Of a stretch of 8,126 nt of DNA, positions 5,685 to 8,126 are shown one piece after another; the stretch's first letter is position 1, and each line of letters begins with the position of its first letter. A program made the position numbers and the translations under genes. The stretch is from Phycisphaerae bacterium (GTDB lineage: Bacteria; Planctomycetota; Phycisphaerae; UBA1845). The stretch is from contig JAJDDU010000140.1 of assembly GCA_029260155.1 (NCBI GenBank), positions 1 through 8,126 of the forward strand, read 5' to 3'. The notes below the pieces were generated by a model that did no database searches, was not told the DNA's origin, and saw nothing but the letters and a program-made list of their open reading frames with translations.

Positions 5685-7145
5685 ATGGCACTGACAATCA
5701 CTGGAACCAACACGCTGCAGCTGCTGTCGATTATTAATCGAACGCAGGCCAAGCAGACCAACTTGCTGACGCAGCTCACGACGGGCAGCAGGATCAACAC
5801 GGGCAAGGATGACCCGGCCGGGCTCATCGCGTTGGAGAGCTTCAACGCCGAGCTCACCGCAGTCAACGCCGCCATCGACAGCAATCAGCGGACCAACGCG
5901 CAACTTGCAACGGCGGAAGGCGGTTTCACGGAAATCAGCTCTCTGCTCACGCAGATCGAATCGCTGGTGGCGGCGTCGACCAACGCGGGGGCTATCTCTG
6001 GTGCGGAGATCGCAGCCAACCAGGCCCAGATCGACACGGCCATCCAATCAGTCGATCGCATCATCAGGACCACGCAGTTCAACGGAAAGCGACTGCTCGA
6101 CGGCAGTCTATCCATCAACACCACCGGTGTTGACTCAACCAAAATCGACAATCTACGTGTGTACTCTCGCAGCCAGAGCACGACCGCGGCGACCATCACC
6201 GCCACGATCACCGCATCGGCGCAGGCTGCATCCGCGGCGTTCGCGGTTGGCGGCTCGCTCACGAACGTCAACACCAGCGGAACCACCTCGCTTTCGATCA
6301 CCGGGACGCTGGGCAACGCGACTGTCTCACTGGCCAGTGGGCTCACGAGCGCAGGAATCATCACGGCCATCAACGAGGCCACGGGGCAAACGGGCGTCAC
6401 GGCCGCCGTCGACAGCAATGGCATCGAACTCAACACGACCGGTGCCGGAACTGATGAGTTCATTTCAATAGACGTGCTTTCCGGGGGGGTATTGAAAGCG
6501 CAGGGAGCCGGCACCACATCGAGCGTCATCGAGACCACAAACAGCCTGGGTGTCGACGCGGCGGTCACTGTCAACGGACAGACCGTCAACGTCGACGGGC
6601 TGGACGTGAGCTTTACGTCCAACGGAGTCAGCTTCGCCTACAGCCTCGATGCGGACTACGGATTCGGGCGCGTGGCCAATCGCTCCAACACCGATACATT
6701 CAGCATCGCGGCCAGCGGCGGCGCGACGTTCCAGATCGGTACGGACCAGAACACGAGGCAGACGCTGGGTATCAACGGACTATACAGTCACGCGCTGGGC
6801 GGTGGCGATTCGGGCGGCTTCCTTTCCGACATTGTTGGCGGCGGCGCCGCCGACCTGAACACGGATGTTGGAACCGCCCTGAAGGTAATCAAAAAAGCCA
6901 TCACGGACGTCGCGACGGAACGCGGACGCCTGGGCGCGTTCCAGAAATTCACGGTCGAGACGTCGATCAACTCACTGGAAACGACCAAGACCAATCTAAC
7001 CGCCGTGAAGAGTCTGATCGGGGACACGGACTTCGCACAGGCGACCGCAGAATTGAACCAGCAGTCTGTTTTGCTCAGCTCGGGCATCTCACTGCTGGGG
7101 CTAGCGAATCAGCAGGCAGCGCAGATTCTGTCGCTGCTCGGCTAA
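5685..7145 (+). CDS. Flagellin (flagellar filament protein)
   Basis: Flagellin is exported through the flagellar type III apparatus and polymerises into the filament. The 486-residue product has the conserved N-terminal D0/D1 region (about 1-165), with LTTGSRINTGKDDPAGLIAL (31-50) and TTQFNGKRLLDG (129-140). The C-terminal D1/D0 region (about 395-486) has ERGRLGAFQ (412-420), DTDFAQATAELNQQS (447-461) and the terminal QILSLLG. The exposed middle (about 165-390) is rich in Thr, Ser, Ala and Gly. It includes a segment resembling the Flagellin_IN repeat (about 200-265, SLSITGTLGNATVSL..ITAIN..TGVTAAVDSNGIELNT). There is no cleaved signal and no cysteine, as expected. It is a single unit with its own leader and a strong terminator, next to no other flagellar gene. 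Abundant Ser/Thr in the middle could be glycosylated, but nothing here proves it. The N-terminal style suggests a planctomycete-type flagellin. Confidence 0.95.
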   Translation: MALTITGTNTLQLLSIINRTQAKQTNLLTQLTTGSRINTGKDDPAGLIALESFNAELTAVNAAIDSNQRTNAQLATAEGGFTEISSLLTQIESLVAASTNAGAISGAEIAANQAQIDTAIQSVDRIIRTTQFNGKRLLDGSLSINTTGVDSTKIDNLRVYSRSQSTTAATITATITASAQAASAAFAVGGSLTNVNTSGTTSLSITGTLGNATVSLASGLTSAGIITAINEATGQTGVTAAVDSNGIELNTTGAGTDEFISIDVLSGGVLKAQGAGTTSSVIETTNSLGVDAAVTVNGQTVNVDGLDVSFTSNGVSFAYSLDADYGFGRVANRSNTDTFSIAASGGATFQIGTDQNTRQTLGINGLYSHALGGGDSGGFLSDIVGGGAADLNTDVGTALKVIKKAITDVATERGRLGAFQKFTVETSINSLETTKTNLTAVKSLIGDTDFAQATAELNQQSVLLSSGISLLGLANQQAAQILSLLG

Positions 7146-7190
7146 CGGAGAGCGCGGGGAAAAGCTTGAGGGGAGCCTTTTTCCTACACG

Positions 7191-7229
7191 CGGCGGGCTG
7201 CGGTAACACCGTAGCCCGCCGTTGTTTTT
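7191..7229 (+). terminator. Strong intrinsic terminator after the flagellin gene
   Basis: Arms CGGCGGGCTGCGG (7191-7203) and CCGTAGCCCGCCG (7209-7221) pair over 13 positions with one G-U wobble around loop TAACA, followed directly by TTGTTTTT (7222-7229). It begins 45 bases after the flagellin stop. The T tract overlaps the last codon of the convergent polymerase gene. In that direction there is no T tract right after the stem, so it favours plus-strand transcripts. Confidence 0.9.
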
Positions 7230-8126
7230 ACGCACTGTCACCCGATGCAGCCTCGCGCTTGCGCTGCAACCACGCGCGGACGGAATCGAGCGGTTTCGTG
7301 TTGAGGATGCTGTCGGGCGACGCCCAGCCTCGGCGAGCGGTGGCAATGCCGAATGACATTTGAGCGAAACCGTCGGTATGGTGCGCGTCGGTGTTGATGG
7401 CCAGCATGACGCCGGCTTCGATTGCCTGCCGAGCGTGCACCGCCTTCAAGTCCAGCCGTTGCCACGCGGCGTTGATCTCGAAAACGGTGCCGTTCGCCGC
7501 TGCGGCCTCGAACGCGCACTGCATGTCGATCTCCAGCGGCGGGCGACGGTTGATGAGGCGCCCGGTGGCATGGCCGATGATCGAGACGTACGGATTCTTG
7601 ATTGCGTTCAGAAGTCGCTCGGTATGCGTCGTCCCACGCGCGGACGCACGTGCGTGGATGCTGGCCACAACAACGTCGCAGCGGGCGAGAATCTCGTCGC
7701 TGTAGTCCAGAGACCCGTCCGACAAGATGTCGCATTCGCATCCGACGAGTATCTCAATGCCCTTCATCCGCGCGTTCACTTCGCTAATCGCGTCGATATG
7801 CTGCAGCATTCGTTCGACGCTCAGGCCATTGGCAATCGTGGAACTCTTGGAATGGTCGGTGATGGCAATGTACTCGTAGCCGCGCCGCTGGGCTGCAATC
7901 GCCATCTCTTCGATCGTGCACCGCCCGTCGCTGGCAACGGTGTGCATGTGCAAGTCACCTTCGATCTGTTCGAGTGTGACCAGCGAGGGAGTCTTGTCCA
8001 CGTCGAACTCGCCGCGGTCCTCGCGCAGTTCGGGAGGGGCAAACAGAATGCTCAGCGCGTCGTAAATCGACTCCTCCGTTTCGCCGGCCATCTGCTTCTC
8101 GCTGGCGAACAGTCCGTACTCGTTGA
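7228..8126 (-). CDS. polX: DNA polymerase/3'-5' exonuclease PolX (C-terminal part; gene runs off the right edge)
   Basis: About 298 residues are visible, reading NEYGLFASEKQ from the window edge with no valid start. The Met at 8091 is internal. (A/V)GETEESIYDAL..PPELREDRGE is the typical end of the polymerase part (thumb) in bacterial family X polymerases. The rest is the PHP domain: GDLHMHTVASDG, AITDHSKSS, GCECDIL, VVASIH, IIGHATGRL, FEINAAW and NTDAHH. Counted from Met at 8091, the expected metal ligands His48, His50, Asp55, His80, Glu119, His146, His174, Asp235 and His237 are all present. In Bacillus PolX this domain gives Mn-dependent 3'-5' exonuclease and AP endonuclease activity for base excision repair. 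Full-length members are about 570-590 residues, so roughly half, including the catalytic polymerase core, lies outside. A stand-alone PHP protein is unlikely given the upstream thumb-like sequence. It converges on the flagellin gene. Confidence 0.93.
   Translation of the reverse strand, partial: NEYGLFASEKQMAGETEESIYDALSILFAPPELREDRGEFDVDKTPSLVTLEQIEGDLHMHTVASDGRCTIEEMAIAAQRRGYEYIAITDHSKSSTIANGLSVERMLQHIDAISEVNARMKGIEILVGCECDILSDGSLDYSDEILARCDVVVASIHARASARGTTHTERLLNAIKNPYVSIIGHATGRLINRRPPLEIDMQCAFEAAAANGTVFEINAAWQRLDLKAVHARQAIEAGVMLAINTDAHHTDGFAQMSFGIATARRGWASPDSILNTKPLDSVRAWLQRKREAASGDSA

Noticed and set aside
5885..6622. 245-codon minus-strand frame opposite flagellin, rich in Val, Ser and Pro
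   Set aside because: Its composition is the complement of the Thr/Ser/Ala-rich flagellin middle; it has no recognisable features or ribosome site.
7157..7183. Second possible hairpin (GGGGAAAAGC with GCCTTTTTCC) before the flagellin terminator
   Set aside because: The arms pair only with bulges and the following stem at 7191-7221 is far stronger.
1..8126. CRISPR array, tRNA or rRNA gene, insertion sequence or phage genes
   Set aside because: I read both strands for regular spaced repeats, cloverleaf patterns and transposase or integrase motifs and saw none. The only repeats are the short palindromes and the heptamer array listed.

Overview
The window is a high-GC bacterial chromosome segment of mostly housekeeping and cell-surface genes, with no plasmid, phage or transposase gene. 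The flagellin type (N-terminus MALTITGTNTLQLL, then FNGKRLLDG followed by a region starting SINTTGVD), an MGKKLYIGNL-type RRM protein, a GTVCSYPK-type GDP-fucose synthase and the sparse Shine-Dalgarno sites together suggest a flagellated Planctomycetota-like organism. That assignment is inference from protein style, not a database match.

Layout, left to right. At 1-161 (minus) lies the start of a small RNA-binding (RRM) protein gene, cut by the window edge. A 350-base gap (162-511) holds a good sigma-70-type promoter on the minus strand. It predicts an unusually long leader of about 170 nt for the RRM gene, with two small dyads inside it. From 3918 down to 512 (minus) runs a probable three-gene surface-glycan operon, in transcription order: a family-2 glycosyltransferase with an extra C-terminal Rossmann-like domain, gmd (GDP-mannose 4,6-dehydratase) and fcl (GDP-L-fucose synthase). 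The last two convert GDP-mannose to GDP-L-fucose, and the glycosyltransferase is the obvious candidate user of that or a related sugar. Two near-identical 19-base palindromes flank the glycosyltransferase gene, and a short heptamer repeat array sits between gmd and fcl.

From about 4038 the plus strand carries a promoter with a 13-base palindrome just after its predicted start point, then nadD (NAD biosynthesis) and recO (recombinational repair) 10 bases apart, as one likely operon. After a 179-base gap with a weak possible terminator, a promoter candidate and GGA motifs comes a 486-residue flagellin gene ending in a strong intrinsic terminator. Converging on it from the right (7228 to the window end, minus) is the C-terminal half of a bacterial family X DNA polymerase with a complete-looking PHP metal centre.

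I did not find a convincing previously undescribed multi-gene system. The items most worth checking are the palindrome pair around the glycosyltransferase, its fused Rossmann-like domain, the heptamer array, and the dyads in the RRM, nadD and flagellin leaders.
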